Shown here in pieces: positions 1-9,248 of a DNA stretch of 64,000 bases. The notes beneath the pieces are model-generated. The model saw nothing but the letters and a program-made list of their open reading frames with translations, was not told the origin of the DNA and searched no databases. Every line of letters starts with the position of its first letter. The stretch's first letter is position 1. The position numbers were made by a program, and so were the translations under genes. Source of the stretch: Phaffia rhodozyma (Eukaryota; Basidiomycota; Tremellomycetes; Cystofilobasidiales; Mrakiaceae); contig JACGZH010000004.1 of assembly GCA_014706385.1 (NCBI GenBank), positions 1-64,000 of the forward strand, in the 5' to 3' direction.

Positions 1-91
1 CCTAACCCTAACCCTAACCCTAACCCTAACCCTAACCCTAACCCTAACCCTAACCCTAACCCTAACCCTAACCCTAACCCTAACCCTAACC
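1..91. repeat. Telomeric repeat array (CCCTAA)n, chromosome left end
   Basis: Fifteen perfect six-base CCTAAC units run from the first base to about position 91 and then stop abruptly at unique sequence beginning GACACCGCT. On the complementary strand this is TTAGGG, the vertebrate-type repeat used by many filamentous fungi and basidiomycetes. The C-rich strand reading 5' to 3' from the window start shows that this is the left end of a chromosome and that higher coordinates are centromere-proximal. The array is probably clipped by assembly rather than complete. Confidence 0.98.
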
Positions 92-2713
92 GACACCGCT
101 GCCCTCGACCAGATCGACCAGGCCATCGACCTCGCATCCTCCCACACATCCCTCCTTGACCGCTTCCTCTCCCTCGTCAAACTGCCCACCGCGAGCAAAC
201 CTCTCCACGGTCGCCAGCTCAAGGCCTTCCAAGATGCAGCAGAGCGGATGGCGTTCGCCTATGTCTCAAAGCCCAGTGAGCACACTCTGTTTGACTTTCT
301 CTGTCTCCCAAAAGTCGGCCTTGTCCCTGGCTTTGCTCCTGGCGTCAACTCGGCTGCCAGGCTGCGAGCATACCCTGCTGTGTCTTGGCCGGAGCACTCC
401 TCTCGCTCTGCTGGCGATCGTCGGCCTGGTGATCTCAAGCATGCCGTCGGCAGACAGGTCTCTTCTGGCTATCTCTCTCGTGCTGCCAGTCTGCTTTCCG
501 ACCGGTCTCCTGTCCTTGCTCTGAGTGAGGATGTGATGGCGAGGTTGCATGCAAAACATCCATCCGGTGACCCCTCTCCGTTTTCGTCTCGTGCTGGCCC
601 TCATCCTGGCGACAGCCCGGAAGAGCAAGCCGTTCTCCCTGCGTTTGCCAAGTTCTCCAGAGAGACCTCTCCCGGTATCTCTGGCTGGACTCAGCCTCTG
701 CTTTCCCTTGCCCTCGCCCGGCAGCCTGTCCGTGAGATGGTCCGTGTGCTTACCGGTCAGATCTCTCAGGGTACAGCACCCGGCATCCAGCTTCTCTGTG
801 CTTCCAGACTGACTCCTCTCGAAAAGACAGGCGGCGGGGTCAGACCGATCGCGGTGGGCGAGCTGCTCTATCGGCTGGTAAGCAAGATCCTTCTCAAGGC
901 CAGACTCAGACAGACCATGCTCCTAGACTGTCAGCTTGGCGTCGGCTCCAAGGGCGGAGTCGAGCCGATCGTCAGACTGGTTGACGAGGCAACGAGAGGT
1001 GATCTCCGTGGCACTTACAACCACCTCGTCAGTCTGGACTTTTCTAACGCGTTCAACACTGTCAGCAGACGAGACCTCGCCGACGGACTCAAGGACTGGG
1101 CTCCCGAGCTCTATCGGGCCGGTCGGTGGGCATACGGTGAGCATACCACTCTGGTCTGTACCGGATCAGACGGCCAGGTCGTCACGATGGCTTCCCAGCA
1201 GGGGGTCAGACAGGGCGATCCGTTCGGGCCTCTCTTCTTTTCTCTTGCCATCAGACGGTTCATGTCTCAGCTTCGTCAGTTCGTAGGCCTCGACGGTCTG
1301 GTCGTCAGCTATCTAGACGATGTGTTCATCCTGACAAATGACTCTGGAGCACTCGAGAAAGTCATCGCGTTCGTAGAAGCAAGTAGCACATCTTTATCAC
1401 TAAACAAATCAAAGTCAAAGATACATGACCTGTTTTCTATCGAGTCCCATGGCCTCGAGCTTCTCGGCACCGCCATCGGCAGCACACAGTTCCGAGCGGC
1501 CTTCCTCCAACGCAAGATCCACCACGAGCTTGCCATCATCCGGAAACTGCCCAGCCTCCACTACCAGCACGGTCTCTTGCTTCTCCGTCGATGCGTCCAG
1601 ATGAACCTGCGGCACCTCCAACGAACACTAGACACGTCAGATCTCGATCACCCATGGACTGCACTAGACGACGCACTCACCGAGGCGGTTCTCCTCATCC
1701 GGAACTCTCCCCGTCGACTCGACACCGACAGAGCCATCATCCAGCTCCCCACCCGGTTCGGCGGCCTCGGTGTGCTCTCGTTCGCCGACGTCGCCCCACT
1801 CGCCTATCAGGCCGCAAACGAGGCAGCAGACACCATCATCGCACCCATCCTCGGCGGCTTTGACATGTCGGACGTCCAGCCAATGTCCCAAAGGGCTAGA
1901 ACAAACAGCATGGTCGAACACAAGCTGAGCATTCTCCTTTCTCAGCTCTCACAGCATCAACAGGACTCACTGGCTGAAAACGCGACGTTCCTCGGCCGCA
2001 GATGGCTCAACATCATCCCCTTCACCTCCTCGCTCTCCCTCAGAGACGTCCACATCGCCGCCGGTCTCCACTTCCTCACCTTCTGCCCCGGCCGGTCCGA
2101 CCTCTGCAACAGCTGCCACCACCAGAACCACTACGGACACGACGAGGTCTGCCACGGCCGCAACCCAGACACCCTCGCTAGACACGGCAACATCAAGCGG
2201 TTAGTACACAAGTCGCTCGCTGCGAACAGCATGTTCAACGTAGAGAACGAACCACTTGTCCCTGGCACCTCCATGCGGACCGATCTCCGGATCACTTCGC
2301 CCGACGGTGTCGTCGAGATCGACGTCGCTGTAGTCTCGATCGCATCCGACGCCGCACGAGAGATCGCCAGACGGACCCATCTGTACCCACAGGCCGCCAA
2401 ACAAAACAGATCAGCCTTTGCCACTCGGTTCGCCAGACGGAACGACCCGCCTGGTGTCCAGCTCGACCCAGCCCACCAAGCGGTCGTCGCGATCCTGGAC
2501 GGGAAAGCAAAAGAAAAGGTACAGACCTATGCGAACCGGATCTATCTTCCCTTCGAGCCCTTCATCCTCACCACCGGCGGGGCGATCGACTGCCGGGCGA
2601 ACGAGCTGATCGACCGGTGGACCAAGCACCTCGGTCCGTCTGCCGCTGGCCGTCTTCTCAGTCATCTTGCTGTCGTCCTGTTGTCTGCCAGGGCTGCCCA
2701 CTGGCAGTTCTGA
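92..2713 (+). CDS. Reverse transcriptase/endonuclease, 5'-partial
   Basis: The first in-frame ATG is at 248 (821 residues), but the frame is open without a stop back through 92 and through the telomeric repeat, so the true N-terminus is lost. Numbering from that ATG: template/primer-binding RT motifs at about 187-215 (LTPLEKTGGGVRPIAVGE); the first catalytic Asp in LVSLDFSNAFN near 263; the GVRQGDP motif near 319-325; and the catalytic YLDD at 355-358. A Cys/His cluster at about 613-635 (CNSCHHQNHYGHDEVC) is followed by RTDLRI near 677 and DGVVEIDVAV near 686-695. These match the CCHC finger and catalytic acidic residues of the restriction-like endonuclease used for target-primed reverse transcription. 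RT and endonuclease appear intact with no internal stop. Loss of the N-terminus makes autonomous activity doubtful. Confidence 0.88.
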   Translation, partial: DTAALDQIDQAIDLASSHTSLLDRFLSLVKLPTASKPLHGRQLKAFQDAAERMAFAYVSKPSEHTLFDFLCLPKVGLVPGFAPGVNSAARLRAYPAVSWPEHSSRSAGDRRPGDLKHAVGRQVSSGYLSRAASLLSDRSPVLALSEDVMARLHAKHPSGDPSPFSSRAGPHPGDSPEEQAVLPAFAKFSRETSPGISGWTQPLLSLALARQPVREMVRVLTGQISQGTAPGIQLLCASRLTPLEKTGGGVRPIAVGELLYRLVSKILLKARLRQTMLLDCQLGVGSKGGVEPIVRLVDEATRGDLRGTYNHLVSLDFSNAFNTVSRRDLADGLKDWAPELYRAGRWAYGEHTTLVCTGSDGQVVTMASQQGVRQGDPFGPLFFSLAIRRFMSQLRQFVGLDGLVVSYLDDVFILTNDSGALEKVIAFVEASSTSLSLNKSKSKIHDLFSIESHGLELLGTAIGSTQFRAAFLQRKIHHELAIIRKLPSLHYQHGLLLLRRCVQMNLRHLQRTLDTSDLDHPWTALDDALTEAVLLIRNSPRRLDTDRAIIQLPTRFGGLGVLSFADVAPLAYQAANEAADTIIAPILGGFDMSDVQPMSQRARTNSMVEHKLSILLSQLSQHQQDSLAENATFLGRRWLNIIPFTSSLSLRDVHIAAGLHFLTFCPGRSDLCNSCHHQNHYGHDEVCHGRNPDTLARHGNIKRLVHKSLAANSMFNVENEPLVPGTSMRTDLRITSPDGVVEIDVAVVSIASDAAREIARRTHLYPQAAKQNRSAFATRFARRNDPPGVQLDPAHQAVVAILDGKAKEKVQTYANRIYLPFEPFILTTGGAIDCRANELIDRWTKHLGPSAAGRLLSHLAVVLLSARAAHWQF

Positions 2714-2721
2714 ACAAAGTC

Positions 2722-2790
2722 GAGGTGGACGGAAGTGGATGGAAGTGGACGGAAGAGGACGGAAGTGATAGAGAATGGATGGAAGCGAGA
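2722..2790 (+). repeat. Imperfect GGAAGTGGA-type short repeats downstream of the RT stop
   Basis: Immediately after the RT stop codon the sequence repeats variants of GTGGACGGAAGTGGATGGAA four to six times with small changes. It lies in the presumed 3' untranslated region of the element, where non-LTR elements carry the RNA structure recognised by their own reverse transcriptase. That role is inferred only from position. Confidence 0.6.
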
Positions 2791-2856
2791 AGGAGTCGTT
2801 CTGTTGCGTGTTTCGTTGTGAGATTTACTTCATGATGATGGTGGTCGATGATCAAC

Positions 2857-3400
2857 TTGCAGTTTGCATCTCTTTCTCTTTCTTCTTTCCTTCTTCTTTC
2901 TTTCCTTCTTACTTCATTTGACTCTACTTGCCTTTACTTTACTTGCCTTTACTTTACTTGCCTTTACTTTACTTGCCTTTACTTTACTTGCCTTTACTTT
3001 ACTTTATTCCACTTTGTTTCACTTGACTTTGTTTCTTTTCGCTTCTTTATTTCTATCTTCTTTATTCCTCGCTTCTTCATTTTACTTTATTTCACTTTTA
3101 CTTTTACTCTGCTTTATTCCTACCATCTTCTTTTCTTTTCTTTTCTTTTCTTTTCTTTCTTTCTATCTTATCTTCTTTCCTTTCCATCTTATCTCGTTTT
3201 CTTTTCGTCTTATCTTGTTTCCTTCCATCTTACTCTATTTCTCTCTTTCTACTTCTACTTCTGTTTCTACTTCTGTTTCGATCTCTTTACTTCCTTCTTC
3301 TTCATTTTATCCTACTTTATTCTTTACCTCTTTCTCTATTTCTTCCTTTACTTCTACTTCCATTTCTACTTCTTCCCCTCTTCCTCCTACCTCCCCTTAG
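2857..3400 (+). repeat. About 540-bp polypyrimidine tract, strand-asymmetric
   Basis: The plus strand is overwhelmingly C and T, with A as the only common interruption and almost no G. It includes runs of TTTTC and TTC microsatellite. Apparent reading frames here (for example one from 2848 encoding Phe/Leu/Tyr/Ser-rich protein) are a by-product of the composition and are not annotated as genes. The tract lies between the retroelement gene and the inner telomeric tract. Confidence 0.9.
2925..3004 (+). repeat. 15-bp tandem repeat, about five copies
   Basis: The unit ACTTGCCTTTACTTT is repeated about five times head to tail with no visible divergence, inside the polypyrimidine tract. Perfect identity suggests recent expansion. 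Confidence 0.92.
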
Positions 3401-3492
3401 CGTACACCTCCTACACCTGTCGGTCCTCTTTCTTTCTTCTTCCTGCTCGCTACAACCAGACCTTGCTAAAAGAACTATCTATGAATCTAAGA

Positions 3493-3504
3493 CCCTAACC
3501 CTAA
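3493..3504. repeat. Interstitial telomeric tract, two units
   Basis: The sequence CCCTAACCCTAA occurs here in the same orientation as the terminal array. It marks the inner boundary of the retroelement/polypyrimidine block, consistent with insertion of the element into telomeric repeat that was once terminal. Confidence 0.85.
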
Positions 3505-5280
3505 ATGAGTCGCTGGGCCCCGTAAACACCGAGAACATTAAGTATCGAATAAGAAGTGTACGCCCCTGGCAAAACCGAAGTCAAGTTGCACAAGGCGCAA
3601 GGATTCAGTCGGCCGTGTGGATACTCAACCCGTTTGAGAGAACGACCGCATTCATAGAATAAGCCTATTTTGCCTTAGCCTATTAAAATGAGATCCAGGC
3701 CAGCTAGCAGACCACTCACAAATACATCACGATAAATGGTCGCACTTTTCATCCTAGGTTCTCGTTCCATTCAAAACCCACTAGTCTAGGATAAGGCATG
3801 GGGGCATGCATTGATATATATCTGTGCGTGATGTGCTAGCTAGGTAGCATAGTAGCTGTGTGCTGTATGAAGTGTGAATGAAGACCGATATTGCGATGTG
3901 ATGACCTGTAGAAGGACGAAAGAAAGTGAATGGCAGGGTAGAGATTCGTCATGATTTTATCCGAAGCCAATTTACATCGGCGACTTATTTGCCTTAGTCT
4001 GCAGAAATGCATGGGCTGCTTTAATTTCTTGTTACCTCGTGAATCCATACTTACCTTCCTTTCTTTCTTTCTACAATCATGACCTTGTTCATGAAACGTG
4101 ACTAACATCTCCCCTGACTGATTCAATGCTAACAATGAGCTTAGCATCATTATCCCATCTGACATGGTCTCTTTCGTTGCCGATTTCCATCTGACTCGTC
4201 GAAATACAGACTTCGAGTGTGAGATGTCAGGGACGGACAAACTGAGAACTGATGAAAGTGGAACAGATATGCTGTTGCCTTCCAATGTGACAAAGGTTGT
4301 TTCGGCTTGTTCCTACTTCTTCTCTTTGCATTCTTGTCTCGAAACTGATGGCGATCAAGAAATAGCATATTCATCTTTTTCTTTATTTAGCCATTCTGGT
4401 TTGTCTGAGATCTAGGCAGATTTCTTTCTCGTTCGGATGTCTATCTAACACTCTCGTCGCTTTGTTGATCAGGTCAAGCCTCGCTTTCTTTGTGAAGCTC
4501 GAGCCTAACGGCAAGTCATGATTCTCACAGTCAGCCTCCTTACTCGTCTACCATGACGCTTCTCTCCTCGTCTTCTTTCCTTGCGCTCCCATGCTTCTGA
4601 TTTGGCCTCGGTTCTCTAGCTTTGTTCCTTTTCTCGTTCCAACAGGCTTCTTGATGTTTTCTGCTTTCTGTTCGTTTCCGTATATTGCCCAACTCTTTCA
4701 TTCATTTCTTCGCTTTTCTTGATCTTCGTTTTGAAAATCTGACGTCACCTCAACCCTCTTCGTTGGTGACCTTCTCGTCTGTTTCCTACTGCTTTACTTT
4801 TTCCGCAAACTACCGACCTTCTCGAATTTATGTTACCAGCAGACATCCAGTAGATCATTCTAACACTCGACCTATCTTTGGACTCATGTATCAGAACGCA
4901 AGGTAAGTAATGAACATTAGAGTGAATGATCTCAGGTTGGAAGAGCACCATATCGATCTGAAGAAAGATGCGTATTTCAATTTCTGATTGGCTCGCGTCT
5001 GAGTAAGGGCGATAAGTATCAAATGAAGGACTGCATCCTGACGACCGAGAAATGATAAGATAGGTGAGGTGAACCGTGACAAATGTCGTTCTGTGTTTTG
5101 ACTTCGATTTGACTAGCCATCTGGCCCTGCCTTGGCCAGCAGTCGCCGAAGCGCATTGATAGACCTGATGAGCCTTGGCGGTCGGTGATGAACAATTTAT
5201 GGATCCTTACCCTTCTACTTAAAGTTCTTCAATTCATCATTCTTCCTAAAAATGAAAATAAAATCCAAAAACCATCCACA
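3505..5280. other. Subtelomeric sequence with no recognisable gene
   Basis: About 1.8 kb of unique-looking sequence. Open frames here are short and show no recognisable domain, no convincing intron structure and no codon pattern resembling the real genes nearby. The minus-strand frame at 3836-4285 (149 codons) is the longest and is not recognisable. The region may hold decayed gene remnants or an unidentified transcript. Confidence 0.5.
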
Positions 5281-5283
5281 ACG

Positions 5284-5530
5284 ATGAGTAGTGCCGTCAC
5301 AAGAGCTACCAATCAAGTTGAGTCGTTGATCATCAAGAATCGGCGCAAATTTTAGACACTTAAATCTAAATTATAGCTGATATCCGGTCTATCTCATCGG
5401 CCATCGCTCAAAAACTGCAACAAGGTCACTCAATTGTCTTACTCCGACAAGCTGGTTTCACAGATCCTGTCGTCTCCCTATCAGTATCACTGAATGCGGG
5501 AATATTTCTCAACATCTCAGCTGATTAAAC
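5284..5530 (+). pseudogene. Possible Alba/SpoVS-like gene remnant
   Basis: An ATG at 5284 begins MSSAVTRATNQ and then reaches a stop. A second frame from about 5377 encodes DIRSISSAIAQKLQQGH followed by a Val/Leu-rich stretch ending at a stop near 5525. The second part has the look of an Alba-fold protein such as SpoVS: a helix with regularly spaced small residues, a Gly, then alternating hydrophobic strands. An intron-like GT...TAG segment separates the two, but the frames do not join cleanly, which suggests decay. The family assignment is a weak pattern judgement. Confidence 0.25.
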
Positions 5531-6147
5531 AGGTGATGAAGTGATTTCCTCCCTTCTGTCCTCTCTTTGTATTTGTTCCGTCTTTTTGGCACTGTCCTCG
5601 CTGGCAAGATCACAAAGCTTCGGATAAAGTTATGGAATGATAGCACGTATACTTGCTAGCTCATCACGCTTTCTCTTCTCTGTGAAATTTTCTCTCGTTT
5701 GTACTCTACAGTCGTTCTCAAATGATCCTTGCGCCCTGCAATTTACTATGTAATTTGATCTCTTGTGTTCCCTGCGTATTGCCCAATTTTATCACCTACT
5801 CTGCTGAGTACAATAGCATGGTCAATTGTTCTTCATAAGTTTATGATACAGTAATGCTTATATGGTCATGATGGAGCTGTCTGTACGTTTCTATGCGTTT
5901 ACCATCTTGTCCTTTATACTCTCCACATCATATCCGGATACGTTGGAAACAGGACGCACTCTTCTATTCTAGCTAACAGAGCACGGGAACGACAACTATA
6001 CTCCTCTACAGTCCAATCTAAGAAAATCATAAACATCCTTTCTAATTCTAGATGCTCCTCTGACATCCAAAGTTCTATCAATGGGTAATCATCGTCCAAT
6101 GTCACAAATGACACCAGGCCGCAAAATCTACCAAATAGTCAAATCGT
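5531..6147. other. Intergenic, AT-rich, no gene seen
   Basis: Sequence between the possible Alba-like remnant and the stop codon of the glutathione S-transferase gene. It probably includes the 3' untranslated region of that gene. A minus-strand frame at 5914-6114 lacks an ATG and has no recognisable motif. Confidence 0.5.
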
Positions 6148-7433
6148 TCACTTCATATCTGGAGGAAGCGCTCCGTGCTTCTTGATCTGTTCGATCACAC
6201 TGCTCATACCCCATGCGAACAGTCAAGTCGAAACCGGAAGTGAAGACAGAAGTTAGATCCTCGTCCACACATTCGTCCATATATGTTCGTCACACACGCA
6301 TCACACGAACAAGGACACAGAAAGATGAACCCCTGGAAGGATAGGCACAAAAAAACTCACTCTGAGGACGTGTTCGGTCCGACCTTGAGCCCCCTCATCG
6401 TCGGCTCTCTCTCCAGGTTCCTGTCCAGCCATGCCTTCACTCCCGTCGGAATCTCCACATGATCGATCCCCGCGAACGGTGACCAAAACACCCAGGGAAG
6501 CGCGTTTGCGTCTGCGATCGAGTACTTACCTCTTCCCGGACCGACCAGATAGTCTCTGTTCCGGAGCCTGGTATCGAGCACCGAGTACAGTCGTTTGGTC
6601 TCATCTTGGTACCTCTTGATGGCCTGTTTCGAGAGATCAGTGCGTCAGCACCTACTATACTCGACAGGCTGAAACTCCGTAGAGAGAACAGAGAGAGATA
6701 CACACATATGGGATCTGCTCGGGCGCATATTTCGAGAAGAAAACCGCCTGGCCTTGCATCGGTCCGATCCCTCCGTGGACGAAACTGTTCGAGAAAGCGA
6801 GACGGAGTGATGAGATCCCGAGTGATCAGGATGTCTCTCACTTTCTCCTCCATCTGCGCCCAGCAAAGCGAGAGACAGAAGGAAGAACGTACAACATCCA
6901 CTGGAGGATCTCACTTCTGAAGTTATCCTCATCAGCCGAGTCGCCGAATGAGAACTTGTGGTCTGGGTCATAGCTATAGGCGAAAGAAGATACAAAAAGA
7001 AACATGCGTCAGGTCTGCACTTGAGAGCGCGAAGGAGACAGAAGAGAAAGAAAGAGAAACAAGAGGAAAGAAGGTGTGTCTGCCGGACTTACTGCTTCTC
7101 TAGATACAGCAGTATGGCGGCGGACTCCCACACAGCATGGTCCCCCCTGTTAGGATCGACCAAAGCGGGGATCCGCCCGTTGGGGTTGATCTTCAGGAAC
7201 CACTCCTCCTTCTGTTCATTCTTCTGGATATCGATCTCGTTCACATGATAGTCGAAAGCTGGGTAGATCTGCTTCAGTTCCTCCAAGAACACAGTGGCCT
7301 TCTGGCCGTTCGGTGTGCTCGCCGAGTAGAGCTCAAGAGGTTTCTTCAGTTCGGTGCTCATCGTTCTAGCAAGGATTGTGCGGAGATCGGAGGGTCGAGT
7401 CAGTCGGGCAAGAGATCTGATGGCTATGGACAT
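6148..7433 (-). CDS. Glutathione S-transferase (Ure2/GTT-like)
   Basis: Conjugates or reduces substrates with glutathione, probably for detoxification of electrophiles or peroxides. The first exon (about 7093-7433) carries the thioredoxin-fold half: [20 protein letters not shown], then [12 protein letters not shown] and [12 protein letters not shown], the glutathione-binding signature of Ure2/YfcG-type enzymes. Further exons continue the helical C-terminal half ([29 protein letters not shown]; a long exon at about 6361-6625 with [14 protein letters not shown]). A final short exon encodes [18 protein letters not shown] and the stop at 6148. A donor GTGAGT sits at 6355-6360. Two in-frame starts exist: the distal ATG at 7433 adds about 24 basic, hydroxylated residues resembling a mitochondrial presequence, and the internal MSTELKK would give a cytosolic enzyme. 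Confidence 0.9.
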
Positions 7434-8520
7434 GTTTGCCGTTGAGTTTCCTGAAAGATGGGCTCAGTCACTGGACTGACGTGATGCAAAATAGAGGACT
7501 CTCAGACGGCCGAGGAACGGTGAGCACTTACCTGGTGATGAAGTGTCGTCGGTCTTGCAAGAGAGAGAGGAGACAAAGATGGGAGATGAGGAAAAGGAAA
7601 CATGAAGAACGATGGACACTGATGAGAAGAGACTTTAAAGGCTTGATAGAGGTTCGAGCAGTTCCGACAAGGATGATCCGATCTTCCCAGCGTGAGTTCA
7701 AGCTAACTAGCCCCGCCCGAGCATTCCTGAGTATGCCCGGGTGATGCCCGGTCAGGACGTGAAACCCGGCCAAAGTCGTTCACATACGAGTATCATCAGT
7801 CATGGTCTGCGTTGTACTTGGCATGTCCGTCATGTTCACCCCATCCGACTTGTCAGTACCCCCAACTATACGAATCGTCCATCTGACGTTCGTCATCTTC
7901 CGGCCGGCCGACATCGCACTGGACCGGCTTGAACTAAAATCCTTGTTGCACGCAAGTGTATGTCGCTTCCGAATCGGTTTCATAGAGCCTCCACAAGTCT
8001 TGAAGCCGTCCGAACGAAGGGGGCCGATCATAAGCGCACCTTTGGCCAAGCCCGCCCTGGTGGTAAGCAGGCCGACAAAGAAGAGCTTGACAAAAGAAAG
8101 CCGCTAAGATTTTTTATAGAGAGTGCACGGCGGGAGCTTGGAAGCCTTCTTACATATCTCCAAAAGAGGACAACCGATTCAGACTGCAGACACCTTCATG
8201 TCGAGCAATTAAGGCTACCTGACGTCTGCCAGCTTGCACAAACCACCTTATAATGAATGGTCGATTGGACGTTTATTGGCACGGTTAACAAAAAGCGCAG
8301 ATTGCGGAAGAGCGGCGTGAGAAGCTTGATGAATGATCTGATGGACATGATGATAAGATATATTCAGCTCATAATCAATTCATATTTATGATCAACGCAA
8401 AGAAGAGGAAAGAAACAGGATAAACACAAGAGGGTGTGATAAATGTAATGAATGAAGATAAAAATAAAAACAAAAACCGAAGAGACAAAAGACGTATAGC
8501 AAATACATATGCACATGTAC
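7434..8520. other. Intergenic between GST and a small broken gene
   Basis: About 1.1 kb containing the promoter side of the glutathione S-transferase and an A/T-rich stretch at 8380-8520. Overlapping short frames occur at 7800-8250 on both strands, but none has a recognisable motif. I see no RNA gene or repeat. Confidence 0.5.
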
Positions 8521-8890
8521 TCAAATTGATTTTAAGGCTTCGACTGCAATGTCCAACTCGGCCTCGGTCAAATAATTCTGAGCGATATAGTCTATAGTCG
8601 TCAAGCTCAAAATCGCGGTGTATATAAAGAACAAGAAAGGAAACCTGACGATCAGAACCGATAGATACTTCACATGAAGCTTACTTGCCAAAAGCTCAAA
8701 TTGCATAACAGTGATCAAATTTACACTCAGGACCCATCTCAACTCGATCATTTTCCAGGTTGTCGTGAATCATTTCCCACTTATGTTTCAATTGATGCGA
8801 GACTTTTCCTATCTTCGAAACACTCACCGGAACCAACCCACTCAAGATGCTGTCGTACACTCCAGATTTGCATCTGTGTGGTAGGGAAGA
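8521..8890 (-). pseudogene. Short multi-exon gene or truncated remnant, unrecognised
   Basis: Read on the minus strand, an acceptor-like CCACACAG near 8870 precedes coding-looking sequence SGVYDSILSGLVPVSVSKI and HQLKHKWEMIHDNLEN. Later a segment AQNYLTEAELDIAVEALKSI ends at a stop at 8521. GTAAGC and TAG splice-like signals lie between them. The last segment resembles the C-terminal tail of some class III aminotransferases, but this is too short to assign. Only about 350 bp separate it from the next gene upstream, so a full-length gene cannot fit. It is probably a truncated copy. Confidence 0.3.
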
Positions 8891-9248
8891 AGCAGCCAGA
8901 GGGCGAGTGAGTGAGCAAACATATATATAGACACAAATGATCCCAAAACTGGGTGATAAGAACGTAGCGCATACACAACAGATAAAGGAAACTCATCACT
9001 TTAAATCTAAATACAAAGACCTCATCTTTAAGTAGTTCGGTTCAGTCTTCTGCTTGCTTCTCTTTATCTCCTCGCTTCTTTTTCTTCTTTTCTCTATTCT
9101 CTCGTCTTGGATCTAAGAAATCGTTCATCAAAAACAGGAAACATAAATATAATAAACAACACCCCATATCTTCGAAGGTTCACTTGACATCAAACGTCTG
9201 TGCTCTTCTGCTTCTCAATACACTTCACTAATCGCGCGACTTCATGCC
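8891..9248. other. Intergenic, no gene seen
   Basis: A short AT-rich stretch with a CT-rich patch at 9040-9110, between the small remnant and the stop codon of the hydrolase. It likely contains the hydrolase 3' untranslated region. Confidence 0.5.

Larger units (their letters stand above)
92..3492 (+). mobile_element. 5'-truncated telomeric non-LTR retrotransposon (Cnl1/CRE-like)
   Basis: The block lies between the terminal telomere array and a second short CCCTAACCCTAA tract at 3493-3504, so it sits inside telomeric repeat. It contains one long frame with reverse transcriptase, a Cys/His finger and a restriction-like endonuclease, the architecture of site-specific CRE/R2-type elements. No LTR is visible. 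Cnl1 of Cryptococcus is a known member that targets telomeric repeats. The 5' end is missing, because the frame is already open at the telomere junction. The 3' part holds short GGAAGTGGA-type repeats and a long C/T-rich tract. It is uncertain whether that tract belongs to the element or to older subtelomere. Confidence 0.82.

Noticed and set aside
266..628. Minus-strand frame inside the RT gene
   Set aside because: Shadow of the plus-strand coding sequence; no motif.
92..2713. Idea that the telomeric reverse transcriptase is telomerase (TERT)
   Set aside because: The YLDD box, CCHC finger and restriction-like endonuclease motif are those of a non-LTR retroelement. No TERT-specific T motif or RNA-binding domain is seen.
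2848..3498. Long open frames of 178-216 codons in the C/T-rich region
   Set aside because: Their Phe/Leu/Ser/Tyr-rich products follow directly from polypyrimidine composition, and several frames are open at once. There is no domain or splice structure.
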